Of a stretch of DNA of 64,000 bases, positions 49,501 through 61,500 are shown piece after piece; the first letter of the stretch is position 1; every line of letters begins with the position of its first letter. The notes under the pieces were generated by a model. That model was not told where the DNA came from. It was given only the letters and a program-made list of their open reading frames with translations, and searched no databases. Origin of the DNA: Liolophura sinensis (lineage: Eukaryota > Mollusca > Polyplacophora > Chitonida > Chitonidae). The stretch is taken from positions 1,242,001-1,306,000 of the forward strand of contig NC_088296.1 in NCBI RefSeq assembly GCF_032854445.1. Reading direction: 5' to 3'. The translations under genes and the position numbers were made by a program.

Positions 49501-52500
49501 CAAACTGATGAATGCATACACGAATGGACAAACTGATGAATGCATACACGAATGGACAAACTGATGAATGCATACACGAATGGACAAACTGATGAATGTA
49601 TACATGAATGGACAAACTGATGAATGCATACATGAATGGACAAACTGATGAATGCATACACGAATGGACAAACTGATGAATGCATACATGAATGGACAAA
49701 TTGATGAATGCATACACGAATGAACAAATTGATGAATGCAGCCTGTTTGAATCACCGAGTGAAGAAATGTACTATGTGCGAATGACTGGATGACTAAAAG
49801 CAGATTGTTTTTTTCTTTTTAGGGAGCATCCATACTACGCATGCTCCAGCATTACATGGAGAGGAGAAATTCAAGCAAGGAATTAAGGTAAGACTGAAAT
49901 AATGGGGAAATATTTTCTGCTGAATATATATCAGTTTGGAGATTACATTTATAATTAGCAATGTTTTGGCCTGTACATTTATTGATTCTTTATCAACATT
50001 CATGGATTTACCACTCCAGACCTTTTCTCTTAATAAGTGGGAAGCTATGGAGGCATTCGTTCCCTAGCTCAACTCCGTGACTACGTATCAGAAAGAACTC
50101 ATCGCTCGAGTACAGACACGACAGCCACTCTGAGCACAGACACGACAGCCGCTCTGAGCAAAGACACGACAGACGCTCTGAGCACAGACACGACAGCCAC
50201 TCTGAGCACAGACACGACAGCCGCTCTGAGCACAAACACGGCAGACGCTCTGAGCACAGACACGACAGCCGCTCTGAGCACAGACACGACAGCCGCTCTA
50301 GGCACACACACGACAGCCGCTCTGAGCACAGACACGACAGCCGCTCTTTAATCGGGCTGCGTAACAACTGAGTGACCATATAATCACACGTATGTATGTA
50401 TACATAAGAGGTGTACTGAGCTGGAATAACAATCAAACAGCTATACATAATGCAACCTTGATAGAAAACAGAACACATCCGGCATTAAAAAAAAACAGAG
50501 ATAAACCATACATTACATTCTAATGATTGTCAACGTGGACAAATTCTCAAGAAAAAGCAAGGAGCTATTCCGTCCGAACGTGTATCTTACACAATAGGGA
50601 GGACCCTGCTGGATTACAATACTCTTGTTGAATAGTACCAAACCAGCGACGTAATAAAAATATATATATTTATTACAATTACATAAATTGTAGATATTTT
50701 AAAATTAAGTCAATATATGGCGAATACTGAATGACCATTAGCGCGTTATCGGGCCTTTATAAAGACCTCCCAAGCGCCCCAAAAGGCGACCCCTACCCCC
50801 CCCCCCTCCCCCCCCTTAAGACCACTACGTATAACAAGAGAATATAATTGCTCTCTCATTCGTCCTTCAATCGAGAGAAATTACATTTTTCCAACCAGTG
50901 ATGTCGCGTGTCCAAACTCAGCTCTTCTTTGTTCGTTTCAGTAAAAAATACTAAATAAAATAAATCAATTAATGAATAAATACGCAACATTGGTGCATAA
51001 ATTATTGAATGAATGAATTGTTAAAACTGGTGTGAAATGCAATACAAAATCATAGAAGACTGTCATGAAAAGAGTTTCTGACATTTTTATTACATACTCC
51101 GCCCAGGTTTCTCCACACATAAACCCCATCTGCCAATTCAAAGTGAAATATTTTAATATGATTTGCAGACCTTAACTGAATAAACACATTAATTAATTAG
51201 TGGGTCGAAGAATCAAATACTTTAAACGTGTGCATTAAAATAAAAGGGTATAGTGGCTTATCTTTTTATGTCCACAATTGTTTTGATTTTTATTTTGGCA
51301 GAGCTATTTACAAAAGCACGCCTTCGGCTCGGCGACACATAAAGATTTGTGGGATGCGCTGGACGCAGCTATGGTGAGTGACGGTCCGCTGAGGGGAGAG
51401 TGGCGGGCTAGGGGAGGTGACGTCATTTGTGCCATGACGTCATCGCTTTACCTCATATAAGGCACATGTACTTACCTTATACGATTGCTTTCAGAAACAA
51501 GGCAGCCCTATTAGTTGGTCGGTGTTTGTCTGTCGGTAAAATTTGGACATTTTATGTTTCAACGTAAGCATCCAGTCATTTAACACGAGACATTTACCTA
51601 ACGAGGAGCCTTATTGGAAAACGAATCGAAACATTGTGGCATCTACTCCGCATGTGCCCCTGTGGGCCGTACATTTATATTCTTGGAACAGGCTCTGTGC
51701 TTGAGCATGCCTTGCTTTTATTCCGACCAATATCAGAAAACAAGACACATCATTTAAAACATGCGCTTGAAAATGAAAACGAGACCAGATAAAGAAAATA
51801 TAGGAATATGCAAAAGTGTTGGTGAGGGGCGAGTCCAAACGTGAGGTCAAAGGTCAAGTGGATGTCATATCTGGCTTAGTTGCTCAAAGCTTTTGTCTCG
51901 CCGCGGTAAATCGGGATCTGGCCATTGAGATACCAGGCTCAAATCCAACCCTTGCTGGTTTAATTCCGCCGAGTGTAGGTCAGGATGCGTGTCAGGTATC
52001 TGCTGAATAACAGTAGTTTACTCTGGGCAATTATAAACAAATAAATTTAATGCCAAGTAGCATGTTCCCCAGAGATTTTGTGTGATCAAATGCCATTTTT
52101 TAAGCCCTGGACATTTTAACCCTAATACTCCCAACAATGCCCACGTTACAGGTTACGAGGTTTAGTAGCGATCATTTTCTCAGTGCCTCAGCTGTACTTT
52201 TCTTTATCTAGCTTTATCATGCGCTTTTATTTATCGGAGAGTGATGTTGTTGGTGTTGGTTCAGCTGATCATGTACTTTTTGTTGTTGACCGTAATACGC
52301 ATGCGTCCTAGATTGTGGCCATACATCGGTTATTGTTTCTTGTTATCTATCGTTTTACTTGTGAAAATTGCAATCAGCATTACCATCTTCCGAAGGCTGA
52401 CTCGAAACCTAAACATTACTACAACAAAAAATTGACATCATTTAATCAACTTTTATTCAAATGTGTTGGTTACGTGATTTTAGGGAGGCGGTCGTCAGGT

Positions 52501-55500
52501 GTCAATCAAAGACATGATGAGCACGTGGATCCTGCAGATGAACTACCCCGTAGTAACGGTTACTAGGAAACCAAACAACGCCTTCAGTATCAGTCAGAAC
52601 CGCTTTCTGCTGAGCCCCGACGCCCCCGAAAGCCAGAAATACTCTTCACCTTTTGGGTAGGCCAGTAAAAGTAGCATTCCATTGTTCAAGAATTCATGAA
52701 ACCGTTTTTTTTTTAACATTTACAATTTCATCGCAGACTGAATAAATTTAAAATCAAATGTTGGACTTTACGGACAATAATATACATACGGTGACATCAC
52801 ACATCCCCTTTAGCTGGCGAGGGCGAGGAGCGCTAGATGTTTTCTTCCATGAGGAATTATATGTATCCTAGTGTCTGTTTATCAAAACTGTCACAGTGAT
52901 GCAGCTTGTTCGATATTATCCAAAAAGTCAACTGTATAACCTCTCGTTTTCTTTGCAGTTTATTCACGGTCCAGGCATAAACATGTTCAAAAATCAGCAT
53001 ATATTTTAAAAGAATATGTTATGGATTTTGCGTGTTTTGTGTAAAGATGATCTGTCCCTTTTCATTTAAGTCTCTTTTTGTTAAATTGATGAAATCCATA
53101 TTTGCAAGTACCAGGAAATGGTCTTCCAGATGATGCATAATCTGCTTGACACAAATTCTCTCTTATTAAGCAGTTCACAAACAAGGAAGATTAAAAACAC
53201 TTGTATTAATAATTACAAGAAATGCTGAATAGATAAATTAAGATGTTTTTGATTACAGATACAAGTGGGACATTCCATTTACTTACACCACGAGTTTAGA
53301 GCACGACTTCGACACAAACAGGCGCCACCTGATGGGAAGAAACGCAGGGGAAGGTGAGTTGTCTCCACTGAGCGAAGTTACTTTCGTTTTTTTCTTTAAA
53401 ATATGTAGCACGCCTACTACAGTCCACAAAAATTAGACGTTGTAGTTTTGTCTTTCAGTGCGGCATTTACACATGCTTTTGTGCTAATTTCTTGTCAAAA
53501 TAAAATTATTGACTTCATCTGTCAGCTATGAAAATAGAACAAACATTAACACACATTTCTCTTTTTTTCTCTTTTTTCTCTCTTTGACGCTCTAGAGGAA
53601 ATAACGAACAATGCCGTGATCCCGGAGTGGAACAACAACAACTGGGTGATCGGGAATGTCCGGGAGGCCGGATTTTACCGAGTGAACTACGACACGGAAA
53701 ACTGGAATGCTCTGATTGCCCAGCTGAAGAACAACCACACGGTGAGGACAGTGATAAATTTTACTCCAGATCCAGATGTTAAATTACCAACATTTTCGAT
53801 ATGCTAAAAGGATTTACAGCAGCTTAAATAAATGCTGTGCACATTTCCAACAGATGGTCCCAGGTAAATCTAGCTAAAGGATCTCAAGGCCCCCAAAAGG
53901 ATATTTGACCATTTGACATACGGCGTAATTAGACCTACACCTTAGATACAAAGATCGACAACGGATCGAAAATTATTATTTAGTTTCTGGCGAAACTATT
54001 ATCTCAAATGATTAAAACTAAAATAGTCAAATTAGATTTGAAAACTTTCTACACATCAAAAATAGTCAAGGTTTTCAGAATGTGTCACTGATTTTTTTTC
54101 TATTTTCAATTTTGAAATTATGTAGAAAATCTTATTTATGAAAAAATAATATCTGAGATTGCCTTCGATCCAACAGGTATTACCAGCTGAAAATCGTGCC
54201 CAGATAATCAACGATGCGTGGAATTTGGCCAAGTGAGTTTTATGATCGCGACATGCATTTTTAACGCGCTGCTTTTAAATCACAGGAGCAGAAGACCAAT
54301 TTCCAATGTACTGAGAGTAAGTCTCAAATTACTTGAATTAGGTTTAGGGGCCTGGCCATTAAGAATGGTTGCTTTTCAAGACCACTCACACTAACACCCA
54401 ACCTGCACCGGCTCCAACCACACCCTCACTCCAACCCGCACCTTCACCCCAAACTGCACCGGCCCCACCCACACTTTCACCTTAAACCGCACCGGTTTCA
54501 CCTACACCTTCACCCCAACCCACACTGTCCCCACCCACACCATCACCCCAACCTGCCCACCCACACCTTTATCTCAAACCGCACCGGCTCCACCCACACT
54601 TTCACCTCAACCTGCACTGGCCCCATCCACACCTTCACCTCAACCCGCACTGGTCCCATCCACACCTTCACCTCAACCCGCACCAGCCCCACTCTCACCT
54701 TCACCCCAAAACACACCGGCCCCACCGAGACCTTCACTCAAACCCGCCCGTCTCCCACCCACACCTTCTCCCCAACCCGCACCGGCCCCACCTACACCTT
54801 CAAACCCCAACCCGCATCTCCCCAGCCCACACCTTCACCCCAACAAGCACGGGCCCCACCCACACTTTCAAACCCCAACCCGCACCGGCCCCAGCCATAC
54901 ATTCACCACAACGTGCACGGGCCCCACCCAGACCTTCAAACCCCAACTCGCACCGGCCCCACCCACACCTTCAGCCTAACCCGCACCAGCCCCACCCACA
55001 CCTTCAAACCCCAACCTGCATCTCCCCAGCCCACACCTTCACCCCAACAAGCACCGGCCCCACCCACACTTTTAAACCCCAACCCCCACCGGCCCCAGCC
55101 ACACATTCAGCCCAACCCGCACCGGCCCCACCCAGACCTTCAAACCCCAACCCGTATCGGCCCCAGCCACACCTACAAACCCCAACCCGCACCGGCCCCA
55201 CCCACACCTTCATACCAACCCGCACCAGCCCCACCGGGACCTTCAAACCCCAACCCGCACCGTCCCCAGCCACACCTTCAAATTCCAACCCGCACCGGCC
55301 CCACCGGGACCTTCACCCCAACCCGCACTGGCCCCACCCACACCTTCACTATCCATCCATTCTTGTCAGCAAGGGTTCCTCGTCCAATAAAATCAAGTAA
55401 ACTAATAAATCATCAAATCAATAAATCAATCAATTGATCAGTTGATAAATATTCAATTAAATATTCGCCCATCACATGGGCTTTCGGAATAGCCCTTAGC

Positions 55501-58500
55501 CAAAGATCATTGGTCTGATTAAATCTCTTCATCTCGATCCATAGGGCTGACTTGACTGAACCACGTGTCGCCTTGGAGACGGTAGATTACCTGATGGACG
55601 AGGAGGGTTACGTCCCCTGGCGAGCGGCGACGATAGAGCTTGGTTACGTGGACTCCCAGCTGGAGCGCACCGGTCTGTACGGATCATTCAAGGTGAGTCA
55701 AAGCATCGTTTAAAGCATTCGGGCTCTTAGAAAGAAATAATATTAAATAATATGAAATGGAGTTTAACGAACGAAATGCTGATTTTCCCAGATCTATAAA
55801 GTTGAACACTGTGTATATTTGTCCAGGAAACTACCGTATTCGAAGGCTGCATACTTTCTGGTTACCTTGCCGCAAACGGGACAGTTTTGGTGGTCTAATG
55901 ATTAGAGCTTCCGCCTCGAAGCGGGGAGACCCAGTGGCAGTATAATGTGTCTGGATTGGGTGTCGTGTCTGCTGTCATCGGCATGATACTTCAGTGGCGG
56001 TAGCAATTTAGCGGCATGGACTCGCCCTTCCACAAGGAGACACAATATATATATACGAACACCTAATGACTCCTCGTATGACTGAAAAATTGTTAAGTGC
56101 GACGTAAAACCCCAAACCATGTATAGATACAGTATATATATACATACGTAAGCCTACGGCAAAGCGTTTCTTTTTTGAGTTTTAGTTTTCGGGTCTAAGG
56201 GAAAAATGTTTTTCTATGCCTACAGTGTATCTCGTCTCGCATTGGCCACGTGTGCAAAGAGAGTCCTGTTGATTGGCTCAGAGTTACAATGGCATGACGT
56301 CAAAACTAGAACAGAAATGCACCTAACACCGATGTGCTTAAAGACCTTGGGATTATCTATACAGAATCTACACATTTCAGACCCCAGTCTGAAATCTTTA
56401 GAATGAAGTCGTCATCTAAATTGGCTTCTAGGTGAATGTACTGAAGTGATTGCTCACTTGCTCATTTGAAGTCGCAACCAAAATGTGCTTCTATATGAGT
56501 GTACTGAAGTGATTGCTCACTTGCTCATCCAAAATCGCCACCAAAATTTCCTTCTATGGGAATATACTAAAGTGATTGTTCACTTCCTCATCTGAAGTCG
56601 CCACCAAAATTGGCTTCTGTATGAATGTACTGAAGTAATTGTTCACTTCCTCGTCTGAAGTCGCCGCCAAAAGTTCCTACTAAATGAATGTACTAAAGTA
56701 ATTGTTCACTTCCTCATCTCAAGTCGCCACCAAAATTTGCTTATATACGAATGTACTGAAGTGATTGCTCACTTGCTCATCCAAAATCGCCACCAAAATT
56801 TCCTTCTATGGGAATATACTAAAGTGATTGTTCACTTCCTCATTTGAAGTCGCCACCAAAATTGGCTTCTGTATGAATGTACTGAAGTAATTGTTCACTT
56901 CCTCATCTGAAGTCGCCGCCAAAAGTTCCTACTAAATGAATGTACTAAAGTAATTGTTCACTTCCTCATCTGAAGTCGCCACCAAAAGTTCCTACTAAAT
57001 GAATGTACTAAAGTAATTGTTCACTTCCTCATCTGAAGTCGCCACCAAAATTTGCTTATATACGAATGTACTGAAGTGATTGCTCACTTCTTCATTTGAA
57101 GTCATCACCAAAATATGTTTCTATATAAATGTACTGAAGTGATTGGTCACTTCCTCATCTCAAGTTGCCACCAAAATTTGCTTATATACGAATGTACTGA
57201 AGTGATTGCTCACTTCTTCGTTTAAGTGAGTGAGTGCTTGGGGTTTAACGTCGTACTCAACAATTTTTCAGTTATATGGCGACGAAGGAATGTTTAGGGT
57301 GCATGTACGTGTAACGTGCCTCCTTGTAGCAGGGCGGATTTCCACCGCTCTTTTATTTAATGCTGCTTCACTGAGACGACTTACCGAAGGCAAGTAAGCC
57401 GCCCCGCCCGAGTCATTATACTGATACGGGTCAACCAGTCGTTGCACTATCCCCTTCATGCTGAACGCCAAGCGAGGAAGTTACAACTTCCTCTTTTAAA
57501 GTCTTAGGTGTGACTCGATCAAGGATTGATCCTGGATCTACTGGTCTCGAAGCGGACGCTCTACCAGCTGTGCTATTCTTCGTTTGAAGTCGCCACCAAA
57601 ATTTGTTTCTATATCAATGTAGTGAAGTGATTCCCCACTTCCTCATCTAAAGTCGCCAACAAAATTTGCTTTTATATGAATGCAATGGGTCATCTGAAAT
57701 CGCCACCAAAATTTCCTTTTATGCTAAAGTACTAAAATGTTTGCTCACTTGTTCATCTGAAGTCGTCACCAAAATTTGTTATACAAATTATACAAAATTT
57801 GCTTCGTTATGAATGTATTGAAGTGATTGCTCACTTGCTCATCTGAAGTGACCACCAAAATTTGCCCTCTATACGAATATACTGAAGTGATTGTTCACTT
57901 GCTCATCTGAAGTCGCCACCAAAATTTGCTTGTATGTGAATGTACTGAAGTGATTGCTCACTTGTTCATCTGAAGTCGCCAACAAAATTTCCTTCTATAT
58001 GAATGTACTGAAGTGATTGCTCACTTGTTCATCTGAAGTCGCCACCAAAATTTGCTTATATATCAATGTACTGAAGTGATTGCTCACTTCCTCATCTGAA
58101 GTCGCCACCAAAATTTGCCCTCTATACGAATGTATTGAAGTGATTGCTCACTTGTACATCTGAAGTCCCCACCAAAATTTCCTTCTAAACGAATGTACTG
58201 AAGTGATTGTTCGCTTGTTCATCTGAAGTCGCCACCAATATTTGCTTCTATATCAATGTACTGAAGTGATTGCTCACTTGTTCATCTGAAGTCGCCACCA
58301 ATATTTGCTTCTATATCAATGTACTGAAGTGATTGTTCGCTTGTTCATCTGAAGTCGCCACCAATATTTGCTTCTATATCAATGTACTGAAGTGATTGCT
58401 CACTTCTTCATCTGAAGTCGCCACCAAAATTTGCTTCGTTATGAATATATTGAAGTGATTGCTCACTTGTTCATCTGAATTCACCACCAAAATGTGCTTC

Positions 58501-61500
58501 CATATGAATGTATTGAAGTGATTGCTCACTTGTTCATCTGAAGTCACCATTAAAATTTGCCCTCTATACGAATGTATTGAAGTGATTGTTCACGTGCTTA
58601 TTTGAAGTCACCACCAAAATTTGCTTCTATGGGAATATACTAAAGTGATTGCTCACATCCTCATCAGAAGTTGCCACCAAAATTGGCTTCTGTATGAATG
58701 TACTGAAGTGATTGCTCACTTCCTCATCTGAAGTCGCCGCCAAAAGTTCCTACTATATGAATGTACTGAAGTCACCACCAAAATTTTCCTGTGTATGAAT
58801 GTACTGAAGTGATTGCTCACTTGTACATCCAGAACACATTTACATTACATGGCTGACTGTGCTAAAGTCGAAGAAACTAGACGCCTTAACCAAGGATTTA
58901 CTCCCAATACCTGCAAAACGCCATTAATCGTACAGTTGCTCTTGACACACTTGCGTTTTGGATGACTGCTTTAATCAGTTGGTTGTTTGTAGAACATTAA
59001 AATTACTGATCAAAGTTTTACCTTACAAAGGCCATTTTCTTTTTTTTCACTAAAGTTCTTTTTTTGTGCATAAAATATTTCCCCTTTTTACGTAGAAAAC
59101 AGGCCGCTGTCGTATTTAATTGAATATTTCTTCGAAACCGCGTTCTTCAAAACAGCGCTAAACACCACTCCGCTGAGTAAATATGTAAATAAACAGCGCT
59201 AAACACCACTTCGCTGAGTAAATATGTAAATAAACAGCGCTAAACACCACTCCGCTGAGTAAATATGTAAATAAACAGCGCTAAACACCACTCCGCTGAG
59301 TAAATATGTAAATAAAAGTCCATTTTAATCCTGACTTTTGTTTTTGTTTTCCAGAAATACATGGCGTCTTTGTTAAATAAACAATACAAGCGCGTAGGCT
59401 GGGAAAAGACAAGCGGAAACTTCGTGGAATCGTAAGCATTTTGTGTTTCAGGACAACCCTGTAGCATAATGTTACCTTCCATAATTTATTTAAACAAATT
59501 TAACTTCTTTTTTCAACTCTTAGTAGCGAAAGTTGGAACATGCATATGGTCGATCTTATGTAATATCTGATTAAAATTACAGTTTTTTGACTCAAGGCTG
59601 TAATATAACGTGAACAAAAATATGAGTCTTACAGCTTTCTTGAAATGGGAAGGTCTGTCAGCAACCTGCAGATAGTCGTGGGTTCCCTTCGGGCGCTGCC
59701 CGGTTTCCTCTTACCATAATGCAGGTCGCCGTCGAATAAGTGAAATATTCTTGACTATAGCGTAAAACATCAATCAAATAAAAAATGGGTGTTTACAAAA
59801 ATGTCATGTACCTATTTTCATCCTTCTTATAAGTGGCATATTTCCGAGCACACTCAAAGAAAAAATAATTTGGCAAACTTAATAAAATCTGTGGTTGTGA
59901 GTGATGTTGGAATGTTTGCTGTAATTAAAACACCATACTGTGATATTATTCAACGGATATTCTGCTGGTCCAGTGTTAGTCTTTATGTTGAAGTACTAGA
60001 CTACGTGTGCTATAGTTAACATAATAATTTGTTGCAATAACATAATACATTCTGCCATCAAACAGACAGCAGGCTCGAAATAAATAAATAAATGTACTTA
60101 ACTACTGTTGTTGTTGTACAGACTGATGCAAACCCTCATCATTGGTCAGGCGTGTCACTATGACCTGGCAGACTGTGTGACACATGCCAAGAAACTGTTC
60201 GCCGACTGGATGAAGGACTCGAACACAAATCCGTAAGTCTGTCCGGTTGAAGAAAAAACAACAATAGCAACATGCTTTTACGTCAATATGAATTCTTAAT
60301 TCGGAGCACTGATTGGTTCATATGGTTGACCTACTGACTTGCATTTAACCAGTAGGGCTCGAATCCAACCACTTATTATTCGGCTGCGGCCTTCAGTCAG
60401 TAGGTTTGTGGCGAAGGTACCTCCTCGATGGAAAGCTGCGGGAATCCGGTTTCATCCAACCGTAAACCGGACTGCCGTAAAATAAGTGAAAAGATATAAA
60501 CTAATGTGTGACATACAAAATATGAACGACATGTACCTGTTGCTTGGTTATGATGAGACATTACGAATATCAGCGTATTGTGACAAAAACGGATTATTGT
60601 GACATATATCGGGTTATTGTAACGAATATTGTAACAAAAACGGATTAATGTGACATATATCGAGTTATTGTAACGAATATTGTAACAAAAACGGATTATT
60701 GTGACATATATCGAGTTATTGTAACGAATATTGTAACAAAAACGGATTATTGTGACATATATCGAGTTATTGTAACGAATATTGGGATATTGTGACAAAA
60801 ACGGATTATTGTGACATATATCGGGTTATTGTGCCGAATATTGGGATATTGTGAAAAAACGGATTATTGTGACATATATCGGGTTATTGTGCCGAATATT
60901 GGGATATTGTGACAAAAACGGATCATTGTGACATTTATCAGCTTATTATGACAAGTATTGGGTTATTGCGACGAATATCGACTTATTATGACGAATACCG
61001 GCTTTTTGTGACAATTATCGGCTAATGGTGACAAATATCGTTTTGTTTTGACAAGTATAGACTTATTGCAGCAAATATCGACTAATTGTAACATATATCG
61101 GCTTACTGTGACGAATATGGACTTATTGTGACAAATATCGGTTTATTGTGACAAATATCGGTTAATAGTGACAAAAAGAGTCTTGTTTTGACAAGTTCAG
61201 ACTAATTACAGCAAATATCGACTAATAGTGACAAACATCAGCTTATAGTTACGCATATCGACTTACTGTGACGGCTAATAGTGACAAGTATCGGCTAACT
61301 GTGACAAGTATCGGCTTATTGCGACAATTATCGGCTAACTGTGATAAGTATCGGCCTATTGTGCCACGTATTGGCTTATTGTAACAAATATCAGTTACTG
61401 TTACAAAAACCGGTTTATTGGGACAAAAACTGGCTTATTGTGACGGTAATACCCACTTATTGTGACAAATATCGGCTTATTATAGCAAATGTCAGCTTAT

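Noticed and set aside
47901-49755. Minus-strand ORFs of 406, 322 and 229 codons
   Set aside because: They are shadows of 27-bp and 28-bp arrays in intron 7, open in several frames at once.
54913-55437. Pro/Thr-rich ORF as a mucin-like protein
   Set aside because: It is a C-rich minisatellite in intron 13, with exons 13 and 14 matching in phase across it.
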